Counted from the first letter of the stretch, positions 1-6,024 are shown. The stretch: 6,468 nt of DNA from Blastocatellia bacterium (GCA_023265235.1 JAHFUF010000174.1:1-6468), one strand, 5' to 3'. The notes: generated by a model not told the origin, from the sequence alone. Numbers and translations: made by a program.

Positions 1-2855
1 CTAAAAACACTTCCACTCATAAGCAAAACAAAACCTCTGAAAGAGAGTCTGAGCTTGAGGATTCACCAAAACTACGTGCTGAATACTTTTTTAAGCCTAG
101 AGCTTTTCCATTTGGTATCTTTCCTCTAGATTGGCGAGCTAAAGCTTTAGAACATATCAGGAAAAACAGACCTAAAATAGAAGCTAAAGCGGCTACAGGT
201 TTTACTGCAATTGGCCCTGCACCAATAAATAATGGACAAACCTTTGGCCAACGTAGCCGCGTTACTGGTCGAGTAACTTCTTTAGCTATTGATCCTAAAC
301 AACCTACTACGGTTTACTTAGGTGCTGCTCAAGGGGGTGTTTGGCGTACTACTGATGCAGGGGTAAACTGGCAACCTCTGACTGATAATGCACCAACACA
401 AGCAGTAGGGGCAGTGGTGCTTGATCCTAGTGATTCTAAAACCATTTATGTAGGGACTGGTGAAGGGAATTTATCTGGAGACTCATTTTTTGGGATGGGG
501 ATACTTAAATCTACTGATAGAGGACAAACTTGGGCTAATTTAGCTAAAGAGACATTTTTAGGGCTTTCATTTAGTAACCTAGTAATTGATCGTAGCAGCC
601 CAAATATACTTTATGCCTCTATTGCTACAGGAGTTGGAGCAGGTTTTGCTCGTAATCCCTTAGCAGGAGCACCAGGGGTTTATAAATCTACTGATTCAGG
701 AGTTTCTTGGATAAATATACTTAAAATTGGTGAGCCTATTCCTTTCCGTGCAACAGATATAGAAATTGATCCTAGTGATTCAAAGACTTTATATGCGACC
801 TTTTTTAATAGTGGGGGTAGTGGTGTTTTCAAAACCACTGATGCTGGTCAAACTTGGACAAACCTTGAAGGAGGGCTTCCTAGACAAGGTGTATCACGCG
901 TAGATATTGGGGTTGCTCCTTCTAATCCTAGTACCATTTATGCCTCTGTTGGAGGTTCTACTAGTGGAGATTTGTTAGGAATGTTTAAGTCCACTAATAA
1001 AGGTCAAACTTGGTCAAGTATTGCATCTCCACCTAGAAGCGGGTTTGGTAATGTCTGTCAGTGTTTTTATGACAATGTTATTGTGGTTGATCCTACAGAT
1101 GAAAACATAGTGTATTATGGAGGGGTTAGTTTTTATCGTAGTCAAAACGGGGGTCAAAGCTGGAATGATTTAGCTCCTGCTTCTAGTATGCATCCAGATT
1201 TTCATGCAATTGCAGTAAATGCATCAGCACAAAATAAACAGGTTTATGTTGGTAACGATGGAGGTGTTTGGGCTTCTTTAGACGGGGGTAGAGCCTGGAA
1301 TAATGTTAATGGTAAGCTTAACCTTACACAGTTTGAGAGTATTTCCATACATCCTACTAACCCAAAGATTACAATTGGTGGGACTCAGGATAATGGAACA
1401 AATATGTTCTTAGGCAATGATGTTTGGGAACATGCTGATGATGGTGATGGAGGGTTTGTAGCAATTGACCAAGAGAATCCTAATGTAATGTATCATACTT
1501 TTTTTAGAGTGAGTCTAAGGCGTTCAGAAACAGGAGGAAGGCTTGGTAGTTGGGTAGATGCTAGCCAAGGAATTAGCCGTAGTGATGCAGTACTTTTTTA
1601 TGCTCCTTTTATTTTAGATCCTAATAATCAAAATACTCTTTATTATGGGACTGCTAGACTTTATCGCTCAAATGATCAAGCTAGATCTTGGCAACCAATC
1701 TCACCAACTATGACTAAAGGTCTTTCAGGAGCAGCAATTTCTGCTATTGCTGTTTCTCCTACTCGTGCAAATTCTATTTATACAGGTTCATCTGATGGAG
1801 CAGTGTTTGCTAGTCAAGATGGTAGCCAGTTCCAAAACGTTAGTGATAACCTACCTACTAGATATATTTCAGATATTGTAGTTGATCCTACTTCTCCTAC
1901 TACAGTTTATGTTTCACTGGGAGGGTTTCAATCTGGACATATTTTTAAGAGCACTTCTGGTGGTAGAAACTGGCAAGATATTAGTGGCAATTTGCCAGAT
2001 GTTCCTGCTATGGCTCTAGTAATCAATCCTAAAAATCCCCAAAACTTGTTTCTAGGAACAGACATTGGGGTTTTTCAAACCTTAAATGGTGGCACAAATT
2101 GGCAATTAATTCCTGGTATGCCTGTGGTTAGTGTTTTTGATATGGCAATTAATACCAAGTTAGGGCTTTTACGTGCTGCAACTCATGGTCGAGGCATATA
2201 TGAACTACAAATTAATAGCACAGTTGATACCACAGCACCAGTTATTAAAGTAGGGTCTCCTAATGGTAGAGAACAGTTACAATCCAATAGTCAAGTTACA
2301 ATTAAATGGAATTCTAGTGATGATACTAGTGTCGTTGGCCATGAAATCTCGCTCTCAACAGATGGGGGAGTGACTTTTCCTGTTACAGTTGCAGCAGGGC
2401 TTGATGGGATAACACAAGAGTTTTTATGGACAGTTCCAGCCTTACTTACTGACCAAGCACTTATTCGTATTACTGCGAGAGATAGCGCAGGTAATAGCTC
2501 TAGTGATCTTAGTGATGCTAGTTTTACCATAGTATTACCTAACAGTAGAGATTTTGTCTTGGACTTTGGCTCTACTGTTGTAACAGCCAAACGAGGTAAG
2601 TCGGTTCAAGTTATGGCTAGAATAATTCGCTCAGGTGGATTTAATGATATGGTTACTGTTGAACCTGATGCTAATATGCTACAAACATTAAAGATAAAAT
2701 CTAATCCACCGTCTGTTTCAACCTCTGAAAACCAAGTATTGTTTTCCTTGAAAATAAAAAAGAAAGCTCCAATAGGAAAACAACAGCTTACTTTTGTAGG
2801 AAAAGACCCTCAAGGCCGAGCTAGGAATACAGTATTAATGTTGATGATTGAATAG
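1..2855 (+). CDS. Asp-box (BNR/sortilin-like) beta-propeller protein with C-terminal Ig-like domains, 5' partial
   Basis: The frame is open from position 3 to the TAG stop at 2853-2855, about 950 residues, with no stop and no in-frame Met before 414. The GTG at 414 lies inside a blade and is not the start, so the gene begins before the window. A charged stretch containing FFKPRAFPFG (about 78-120) precedes the propeller. Asp-box motifs (S/T-x-D-x-G-x-x-W) recur: RTTDAGVNW near 345-371, STDRGQTW near 510, STDSGVSW near 687, TTDAGQTW near 834, STNKGQTW near 990, SQNGGQSW near 1140, SLDGGRAW near 1275, SNDQARSW near 1668, STSGGRNW near 1950 and TLNGGTNW near 2079. Blades begin with IDPxxxxTIY-type strands. 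GTQDNGT (about 1380) and ATHGRGIYEL (about 2178-2207) fit a large sortilin/xyloglucanase-fold propeller. An Ig-like domain (about 2226-2537) and a second beta-rich domain (about 2544-2852) follow. Such proteins are usually exported. The ligand or enzymatic activity cannot be told; Asp boxes are structural, so sialidase activity should not be assumed. A signal peptide, if any, is outside the window. Confidence 0.9.
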   Translation, partial: KNTSTHKQNKTSERESELEDSPKLRAEYFFKPRAFPFGIFPLDWRAKALEHIRKNRPKIEAKAATGFTAIGPAPINNGQTFGQRSRVTGRVTSLAIDPKQPTTVYLGAAQGGVWRTTDAGVNWQPLTDNAPTQAVGAVVLDPSDSKTIYVGTGEGNLSGDSFFGMGILKSTDRGQTWANLAKETFLGLSFSNLVIDRSSPNILYASIATGVGAGFARNPLAGAPGVYKSTDSGVSWINILKIGEPIPFRATDIEIDPSDSKTLYATFFNSGGSGVFKTTDAGQTWTNLEGGLPRQGVSRVDIGVAPSNPSTIYASVGGSTSGDLLGMFKSTNKGQTWSSIASPPRSGFGNVCQCFYDNVIVVDPTDENIVYYGGVSFYRSQNGGQSWNDLAPASSMHPDFHAIAVNASAQNKQVYVGNDGGVWASLDGGRAWNNVNGKLNLTQFESISIHPTNPKITIGGTQDNGTNMFLGNDVWEHADDGDGGFVAIDQENPNVMYHTFFRVSLRRSETGGRLGSWVDASQGISRSDAVLFYAPFILDPNNQNTLYYGTARLYRSNDQARSWQPISPTMTKGLSGAAISAIAVSPTRANSIYTGSSDGAVFASQDGSQFQNVSDNLPTRYISDIVVDPTSPTTVYVSLGGFQSGHIFKSTSGGRNWQDISGNLPDVPAMALVINPKNPQNLFLGTDIGVFQTLNGGTNWQLIPGMPVVSVFDMAINTKLGLLRAATHGRGIYELQINSTVDTTAPVIKVGSPNGREQLQSNSQVTIKWNSSDDTSVVGHEISLSTDGGVTFPVTVAAGLDGITQEFLWTVPALLTDQALIRITARDSAGNSSSDLSDASFTIVLPNSRDFVLDFGSTVVTAKRGKSVQVMARIIRSGGFNDMVTVEPDANMLQTLKIKSNPPSVSTSENQVLFSLKIKKKAPIGKQQLTFVGKDPQGRARNTVLMLMIE
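2226..2852 (+). other. C-terminal Ig-like domain pair of the propeller protein
   Basis: After the propeller closes at HGRGIYEL, the chain passes through a TVDTTAPVI linker. It then enters a fibronectin/Ig-like module with SPNGREQL, ITIKW-type strands, SLSTDGGVTF and ITARDSAGNSSSD (to about 2537). A second module begins at RDFVLDFGSTVV and carries KRGKSVQVMARI and SGGFNDMVTV, a pattern seen in extracellular Ig-like repeats that follow a 'xxFxLxxxP/GSxxVxxG' opening. No sorting motif (LPxTG, T9SS-type terminal domain, PEP-CTERM) is visible, and the protein ends a few residues after the last strand. These modules probably act as spacers or adhesion units outside the cell. Domain limits are by eye. 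Confidence 0.65.
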
Positions 2856-2874
2856 ATATTTAGATTTTGCAAAT

Positions 2875-2890
2875 GAGGTGAACGAGTTTG
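2875..2890 (+). promoter_or_regulatory. Shine-Dalgarno and TTG start of holA
   Basis: GAGGTGA (2875-2881) lies 6 nt before TTG (2888-2890). This strong, well-spaced site supports the unusual TTG start, and the resulting N-terminus (MTLDELLEQF, then YLFRG) has the length normal for the family. No separate promoter is evident in the 32-nt gap after the propeller gene stop, so holA is probably read through from upstream or from a promoter inside that gene. Confidence 0.8.
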
Positions 2891-3877
2891 ACTCTAGATG
2901 AGCTTTTAGAACAGTTTAAGGCTAAGAAAATAGCACCAAATTATCTCTTTCGTGGGACAGAACGCTACCTGCACCAAGAGGCTATAAGGCAGTTGAGAAA
3001 AGCGGCTTTAGATGAAAGCTCTTGGATGTTTAATTGGATGGAATACTCTGTTGCTAGTCAAGGGCTTGCTAGTGTGATTGCTACAGCCGTAGAATATCCA
3101 ATGTTTGGCGATCGTCGAGTGGTGATTGCTCGTGAATTTGAAAAAGCCTCTGAAGATGAATTGGTTCTATTAAAAGACTACTTAAAAAATCCACAACCTA
3201 CTACCACTTTGGTTTTTCAAGCAGAGGATCTAGATAAACGACGCAGCTTTTCCACCGCTTTATTAAAAGGTTGTGTAGTAGTAGATCTTAATCCATTAAA
3301 AGATCGTGAAGCGGTTGATTGGATATCTAATTATTTGCATAGACATAAATATCAAATGGCAGGCGCGACTGCTGGATTATTGGTTGGTTTGGCTGGTACA
3401 GATCTATTTACCTTAGGTAATGAACTAGAAAAACTAATGTCCAACTTAGGGCGACCAGGATTAATCCCTCCTCAAGATGTTGAGGCACTAGTAGCACGAG
3501 CTAGAGAACATAGCAATTTTGAATTAGGCGACGCTATTATTGCTAGAGAAACAAAAACATTAATGCGGCTTTTAGCCAGACAACTCTCAGATCGTGCTGA
3601 ACCTATTATGCTACTAGCTATTGTGGCTAGGACATTTCGCCAAATGTTGATTGCTAAGGAGTTAATGCAGCAAAAAGTACCTGCTGATGAAATAGCTAAG
3701 GAAGCAGGTATTCCACCTTTTCGTATTACAGATTTTTTAACCAAAGTTCGACGTTGGGACAGAGACAAAATTGCTTTTGCAGTAGGAAAAATGGCAGAAG
3801 TTGATAATGCAATGAAAAATTCTTTGGGTAAACCCTCATTACAACTTGAATATTTGCTTTGTGAGGTAATGAATTAA
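2888..3877 (+). CDS. holA: DNA polymerase III subunit delta
   Basis: This is the delta subunit of the clamp loader, which opens the beta sliding clamp and works in the replisome with delta' and tau/gamma. The protein has 329 residues, typical of the family (about 330-345). Seen in the sequence: YLFRGTERYL at 19-28 (family pattern Y-L-x-G-x-E-x-Y-L), PMFGDRRVVIARE at 71-83 (the P-x-F-G-x-R-R-x-V strand, near the clamp-contacting region in known delta subunits), TDLFTLGNELEKL at 171-183 (the hallmark NELEKL helix), and a helical C-terminal collar domain from about 215 ending in KPSLQLEYLLCEVM. As in other delta subunits, no Walker A motif is present; delta is not an ATPase. The start is TTG, supported by the upstream GAGGTGA. 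The gene follows the propeller gene by 32 nt. rpsT, a common genomic neighbour of holA in bacteria, lies further right on the opposite strand, separated by the GNAT block. Identification is firm. Confidence 0.95.
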   Translation: MTLDELLEQFKAKKIAPNYLFRGTERYLHQEAIRQLRKAALDESSWMFNWMEYSVASQGLASVIATAVEYPMFGDRRVVIAREFEKASEDELVLLKDYLKNPQPTTTLVFQAEDLDKRRSFSTALLKGCVVVDLNPLKDREAVDWISNYLHRHKYQMAGATAGLLVGLAGTDLFTLGNELEKLMSNLGRPGLIPPQDVEALVARAREHSNFELGDAIIARETKTLMRLLARQLSDRAEPIMLLAIVARTFRQMLIAKELMQQKVPADEIAKEAGIPPFRITDFLTKVRRWDRDKIAFAVGKMAEVDNAMKNSLGKPSLQLEYLLCEVMN

Positions 3878-3936
3878 AATATACATGGAATTTACTATCC
3901 TAGTCCATTGATTCTAACGCGATTAATAAAACCTTG

Positions 3937-3984
3937 ATGTCCCATTAGGGACATTTGGTAGTAGCCCAGTCCTTTAGGGCTGGG
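3937..3984. repeat. REP-like double hairpin element
   Basis: Two hairpins stand side by side in the gap after holA. Hairpin 1 is ATGTCCC (3937-3943), loop ATTA, GGGACAT (3948-3954): a perfect 7-bp stem. Hairpin 2 is CCCAGTCC (3965-3972), loop TTTA, GGGCTGGG (3977-3984): 8 bp with one G-T pair. The spacer ends in GTAG (3961-3964), directly 5' of hairpin 2. A GTAG or GGAG tetranucleotide next to a GC-rich hairpin is the hallmark of REP sequences mobilised by RAYT (TnpA-REP) transposases. No transposase gene is in the window. Neither hairpin is followed by a T-run, so a canonical intrinsic terminator for holA is unlikely, although the structure may still protect or end the holA mRNA. REP membership is inference; other genomic copies cannot be seen from here. 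Confidence 0.6.
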
Positions 3985-4003
3985 AACTAGGAACTGGGAA
4001 CAT
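3983..4003 (+). repeat. Three tandem heptamers, GGAACTA/GGAACTG/GGAACAT
   Basis: Starting inside the right arm of hairpin 2, the sequence runs as three 7-nt units: GGAACTA (3983-3989), GGAACTG (3990-3996) and GGAACAT (3997-4003), the last diverged at its end. The longer word CTGGGAAC also occurs twice (3980-3987 and 3994-4001). The last unit ends 7 nt before the GNAT ATG, and its purine-rich GGGAA is the only Shine-Dalgarno-like sequence for that gene. It is weak. Confidence 0.6.
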
Positions 4004-4010
4004 AATTTTA

Positions 4011-4442
4011 ATGGAAATAACCATCAGATTAGCAACAGAAAATGATTTAGCTTGGGTAAACTCCTCTTATGAAGGGGTTAACTTTCTTGCTTCAGCTTTT
4101 CATAATGAAATAATCGTTATTGCAGAAGTAAACAGTGAAAAAGCTGGTTTAGGTAGGCTAGTTAAAATTAATGACAATGTTTGGGAGTTAGGCGGAATGC
4201 TTGTATTGACAGGCTATAGAAACCTAGGGTTATCAAAAAAAATCATAAAGTTTTTATTAGATCAACTGTCGCAGGTTCAAGTTACAGTCTATTGCATTCC
4301 TTTTGAAGGCTTGTTTGTTTTGTACAATTCAATGGGTTTTGAACCAGTTAGCAACATAGACAATATACCTAACAAAGTGTTAGACAAATTTGAGTGGTGT
4401 AAAAAAACTTATCCTGAAAATGTGTTGCTACTAAAGAAATAA
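4011..4442 (+). CDS. GNAT family N-acetyltransferase, small
   Basis: This 143-residue protein has the layout of a single GNAT domain, which transfers an acetyl group from acetyl-CoA to an amine; the substrate cannot be told. Seen: N-terminal strand MEITIRLATENDLAWV at 1-16 (the 'IRxATxxDxxxV' opening of GNAT proteins), strands at 33-39 and 46-53, LGGMLVLTGYRNLGLSKKII at 60-79 (strand 4 plus the pyrophosphate loop, which matches R-x-x-G-x-G/A only loosely: RNLGLS), a helix with FLLDQL, strand VTVYCIP at 91-97, and the LFVLYNSMGFEPV helix-strand at 101-113 typical of motif B. The start is ATG at 4011. The nearest upstream in-frame stop is at 3975-3977 with no other usual start between, so the start is well fixed although the Shine-Dalgarno is weak. 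The gene stands alone between two hairpin elements, interrupting the holA/rpsT neighbourhood, which suggests it arrived later. No clear own promoter is visible. Confidence 0.82.
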   Translation: MEITIRLATENDLAWVNSSYEGVNFLASAFHNEIIVIAEVNSEKAGLGRLVKINDNVWELGGMLVLTGYRNLGLSKKIIKFLLDQLSQVQVTVYCIPFEGLFVLYNSMGFEPVSNIDNIPNKVLDKFEWCKKTYPENVLLLKK

Positions 4443-4450
4443 CTTGAGTT

Positions 4451-4482
4451 TTATAGCCCAGTGCTAGAATACTGGGCCATAA
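4451..4482. repeat. Hairpin between convergent GNAT and rpsT genes, sharing the REP core
   Basis: GCCCAGT (4456-4462) and ACTGGGC (4471-4477) form a perfect 7-bp stem with an 8-nt loop. After one A/C mismatch, TTAT (4451-4454) pairs with ATAA (4479-4482), extending the stem to 12 positions. It starts 8 nt after the GNAT stop and lies 16 nt beyond the rpsT stop, so it can act as a shared end-of-transcript structure for both convergent genes. There is no adjacent U-tract on either strand (the T-run at 4496-4500 is about 14 nt past the outer stem), so classic intrinsic termination is doubtful. TAGCCCAGT here also occurs at 3962-3970 in the REP-like element. Confidence 0.6.
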
Positions 4483-4498
4483 GCATTAGGTAAAATTT

Positions 4499-4774
4499 TT
4501 AGGCAGCTTTTGCTTTCATTGAATTAACTCTAATGGTCAAGCGTGATTTATAGCGTGAGCCAGTGTTGTCGTGAATAATACCTTTTTTGACGGCTTTATC
4601 AATAACAGAGATTATGCTAGGTAATAATTGGGAAGCATCTTCTTTTTTACCACCACTAATAGCAATACGTAATTTCTTTAATTCAGTACGCATTTGGCTA
4701 CGGTTACTACGATTGATTGCGGCACGACGTTTATTTTGGCGATCACGTTTTTCAGCAGACTTATGATTTGGCAT
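4499..4774 (-). CDS. rpsT: 30S ribosomal protein S20 (bS20)
   Basis: bS20 binds 16S rRNA early in small-subunit assembly. The protein has 91 residues, normal for the family (about 85-90). It opens with MPNHKSAEKRDRQNKRRAAI, close to the family's MANIKSAxKRxRQNxKRRxxN, and continues with RSQMRTELKKLR, a GGKKEDA turn, LLPSIISVIDKAVKKGIIHDNTGSRYKSRL (split over about 52-81) and a basic Ala/Lys end. The ATG at 4774-4772 is chosen over the in-frame TTG at 4867: the extra 31 residues have no counterpart in bS20, and AAAAGGAG (plus-strand 4787-4794) lies 12 nt upstream of the ATG. The gene has its own promoter and a leader of over 100 nt. In E. coli rpsT is translationally autoregulated; whether that happens here cannot be seen. 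Confidence 0.98.
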   Translation of the reverse strand: MPNHKSAEKRDRQNKRRAAINRSNRSQMRTELKKLRIAISGGKKEDASQLLPSIISVIDKAVKKGIIHDNTGSRYKSRLTIRVNSMKAKAA

Positions 4775-4786
4775 TAGAAAACAGAA

Positions 4787-4794
4787 CTCCTTTT
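4787..4794 (-). promoter_or_regulatory. Ribosome binding site of rpsT
   Basis: Read on the minus strand this is AAAAGGAG, followed by 12 nt and then ATG (4774-4772). It decides the start in favour of the family-standard N-terminus MPNHKSAEKR over the longer in-frame extension. The spacing is slightly long, which may matter for translational control. Confidence 0.75.
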
Positions 4795-4808
4795 TAACTT
4801 TCTTAACA

Positions 4809-4832
4809 AAATGAAATGATAAATGAAATGAT
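4809..4832 (-). repeat. Perfect 12-bp tandem repeat in the rpsT leader
   Basis: On the plus strand AAATGAAATGAT occurs twice head-to-tail (4809-4820 and 4821-4832). In the rpsT mRNA this reads ATCATTTCATTT twice, ending 14 nt upstream of the Shine-Dalgarno. It may be a U-rich, unstructured standby or S1-binding stretch, or a simple slippage product. Confidence 0.8.
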
Positions 4833-4920
4833 TGAAAATAGCTTTTGTCTCTCTGTTTAGCAGGCAATTGGCTGCTTAGGCTTAATAAGGGTAAATGTTA
4901 TTATATTGAGACAAGCGAGA

Positions 4921-4950
4921 AATATAACGAGATATACCCAGTGTTGTCAA
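4921..4950 (-). promoter_or_regulatory. Sigma-70-type promoter of rpsT
   Basis: On the minus strand a perfect -35 TTGACA (plus-strand 4945-4950) is separated by 18 nt from TATATT (plus-strand 4921-4926, 5 of 6 consensus -10). Transcription would start near 4914 and give a leader of about 140 nt before the rpsT ATG. A further perfect -10 word, TATAAT, lies at plus-strand 4900-4905 but has only a weak -35 (TTATAT, 4922-4927, 16-nt spacing); it may be a second start. Confidence 0.75.
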
Positions 4951-4990
4951 GGTTTTAACCCAGGAAATTTTATGGGATTTTATGTTTTTA

Positions 4991-5986
4991 CTAGACTTCT
5001 TTTACCTCTAGTCCTTGGCTAACTAGGTGACAATCAAGAACTTGCCCTCCAGCTTGGCTAATAGCTTTACTAATAGCTAACTTTTTATCTGGGGGAACTA
5101 GGAAGGTTACGCAACCACCACCACCAGCACCACAAACCTTTGCTGCTAGACTGCCTGCTTGACGCGCTATTAACATTAATTCTTCTATCTTAGGAGTAGA
5201 AACCCCTGGAGCTAACTCTTTACGTGTTTGCCATTCTTGATCTAAAAGGCTAGCTACTTTAGTAATATTGCCAGCAATTAAAGCTAAACGCATTTCAGAG
5301 GTAATATCACAAATGCGATCAAAAAGTGCAAAAATACTTTTGTCGCCATCAATATGATTTTTAGTTATTTCCCAATTGTTTGTGCCGCTAAAGTGAGGTT
5401 TACCTGTATAGCAAAGCACTAAATGGTTTTCAAGTTCTTGTAGGTTTATTTCAAGTGCTTCTCGTTTTACCCCTTCTACCATCAAATGCATTACGTTAAC
5501 TCCACCATACATTGCAGGGTAGTAGTCTTGATCTCCAGCAGGGACACGGATTACTTGAGTTTCTAGGTTTTTGGCAATAGTAAGTATTTCGCCTTTAGAG
5601 TAATTGCGTTTAGTAAAATGATTTAATGCTCCACAAACAGCAATATCTAGAGTTGATGAACCTCCTAGTCCAGAGCCTGCTGGAGCATTACATTCAGTAA
5701 TCAATGTTAAGCCTGTTTTAGGTTGGAAAAAATCTATTATTCGTACAAGTAATTCTAGCTCACGAGTTTCTTTTAGCTTATCCAAAGAAGTCTCTACAAA
5801 AGTATTGGTATCTTTAGATTCTATAGAAACAATGTTGTCACTTCTAGGGATTATCTTGCAATTAGCAGTAAGGTTTATAGCTACATTAAGAGTTTGCGCA
5901 CCTGGGTGAAACAAATAAAGTGGCCAAATATCAACTGTTCCACCAGCAAGATCAATTCTAGTTGGGGCAGAGGCTTCGATTGTCAC
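4991..5986 (-). CDS. GHMP-superfamily sugar kinase (galactokinase/mevalonate kinase-like; possibly heptose-phosphate type)
   Basis: This 331-residue protein carries the three GHMP kinase motifs, so it should phosphorylate a small alcohol or sugar substrate with ATP in the cytoplasm. Motif 1: APTRIDLAGGTVDIWPLY at 7-24. Motif 2, the ATP phosphate loop: APAGSGLGGSSTLDIAV at 101-117 (P-x-x-x-G-L-G-x-S-S). Motif 3: KVCGAGGGGCVTFLV at 283-297. GDQDYYPAMYGG at 151-162 resembles the GxQDqyaaxxGG of D-glycero-D-manno-heptose 7-phosphate kinases (HddA) and related enzymes, with D152/D154 as candidates for the catalytic acidic residue. HFSGTNNWEITKNHIDGDKS at 198-217 is a further family-like block. The overall match is to the broad 'GHMP kinase' group; the substrate is not established, and no other heptose, mevalonate or galactose genes are in the window to decide. 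The start is GTG at 5986-5984 with AAAGGA upstream. The stop is TAG at 4993-4991. It lies 38 nt after the TPKPK protein and upstream of rpsT, which has its own promoter. Confidence 0.92.
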   Translation of the reverse strand: MTIEASAPTRIDLAGGTVDIWPLYLFHPGAQTLNVAINLTANCKIIPRSDNIVSIESKDTNTFVETSLDKLKETRELELLVRIIDFFQPKTGLTLITECNAPAGSGLGGSSTLDIAVCGALNHFTKRNYSKGEILTIAKNLETQVIRVPAGDQDYYPAMYGGVNVMHLMVEGVKREALEINLQELENHLVLCYTGKPHFSGTNNWEITKNHIDGDKSIFALFDRICDITSEMRLALIAGNITKVASLLDQEWQTRKELAPGVSTPKIEELMLIARQAGSLAAKVCGAGGGGCVTFLVPPDKKLAISKAISQAGGQVLDCHLVSQGLEVKEV

Positions 5987-5994
5987 AAGAAAAA

Positions 5995-6000
5995 TCCTTT
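5995..6000 (-). promoter_or_regulatory. Shine-Dalgarno of the GHMP kinase (GTG start)
   Basis: On the minus strand AAAGGA lies 8 nt before GTG (5986-5984). The GTG codon puts the hallmark APTRIDLAGG motif at residues 7-16, as is normal for these kinases, so this start is preferred. The site lies in the 38-nt gap after the TPKPK gene, where no promoter is obvious, consistent with co-transcription. Confidence 0.7.
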
Positions 6001-6024
6001 CTAAAAACTTTTATAATAAAAAAA

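Noticed and set aside
2291..2590. Minus-strand open frame of 99 codons inside the propeller gene
   Set aside because: Antisense shadow of the Ig-like domain, with Ser/Leu/Val-rich composition and no family resemblance.
1..2855. Calling the propeller protein a sialidase because of its BNR/Asp boxes
   Set aside because: Asp boxes are structural turns found in many non-enzymatic propellers, and I see no sialidase catalytic arginine triad or FRIP motif.
3472..3768. Minus-strand open frame of 98 codons inside holA
   Set aside because: Antisense shadow of a clearly recognised holA; no RBS or domain pattern.
3937..3984. Classic rho-independent terminator of holA
   Set aside because: Both hairpins are strong, but neither is followed by a run of T on the plus strand.
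3937..4482. Integron attC-type gene cassette around the GNAT gene
   Set aside because: I find no RYYYAAC/GTTRRRY core pair at the hairpins, and no integrase; the hairpins are short and REP-like instead.
4775..4867. N-terminal extension of rpsT to an in-frame TTG
   Set aside because: The 31 extra residues are absent from bS20 proteins, the TTG lacks a good Shine-Dalgarno, and AAAAGGAG lies before the internal ATG at 4774.
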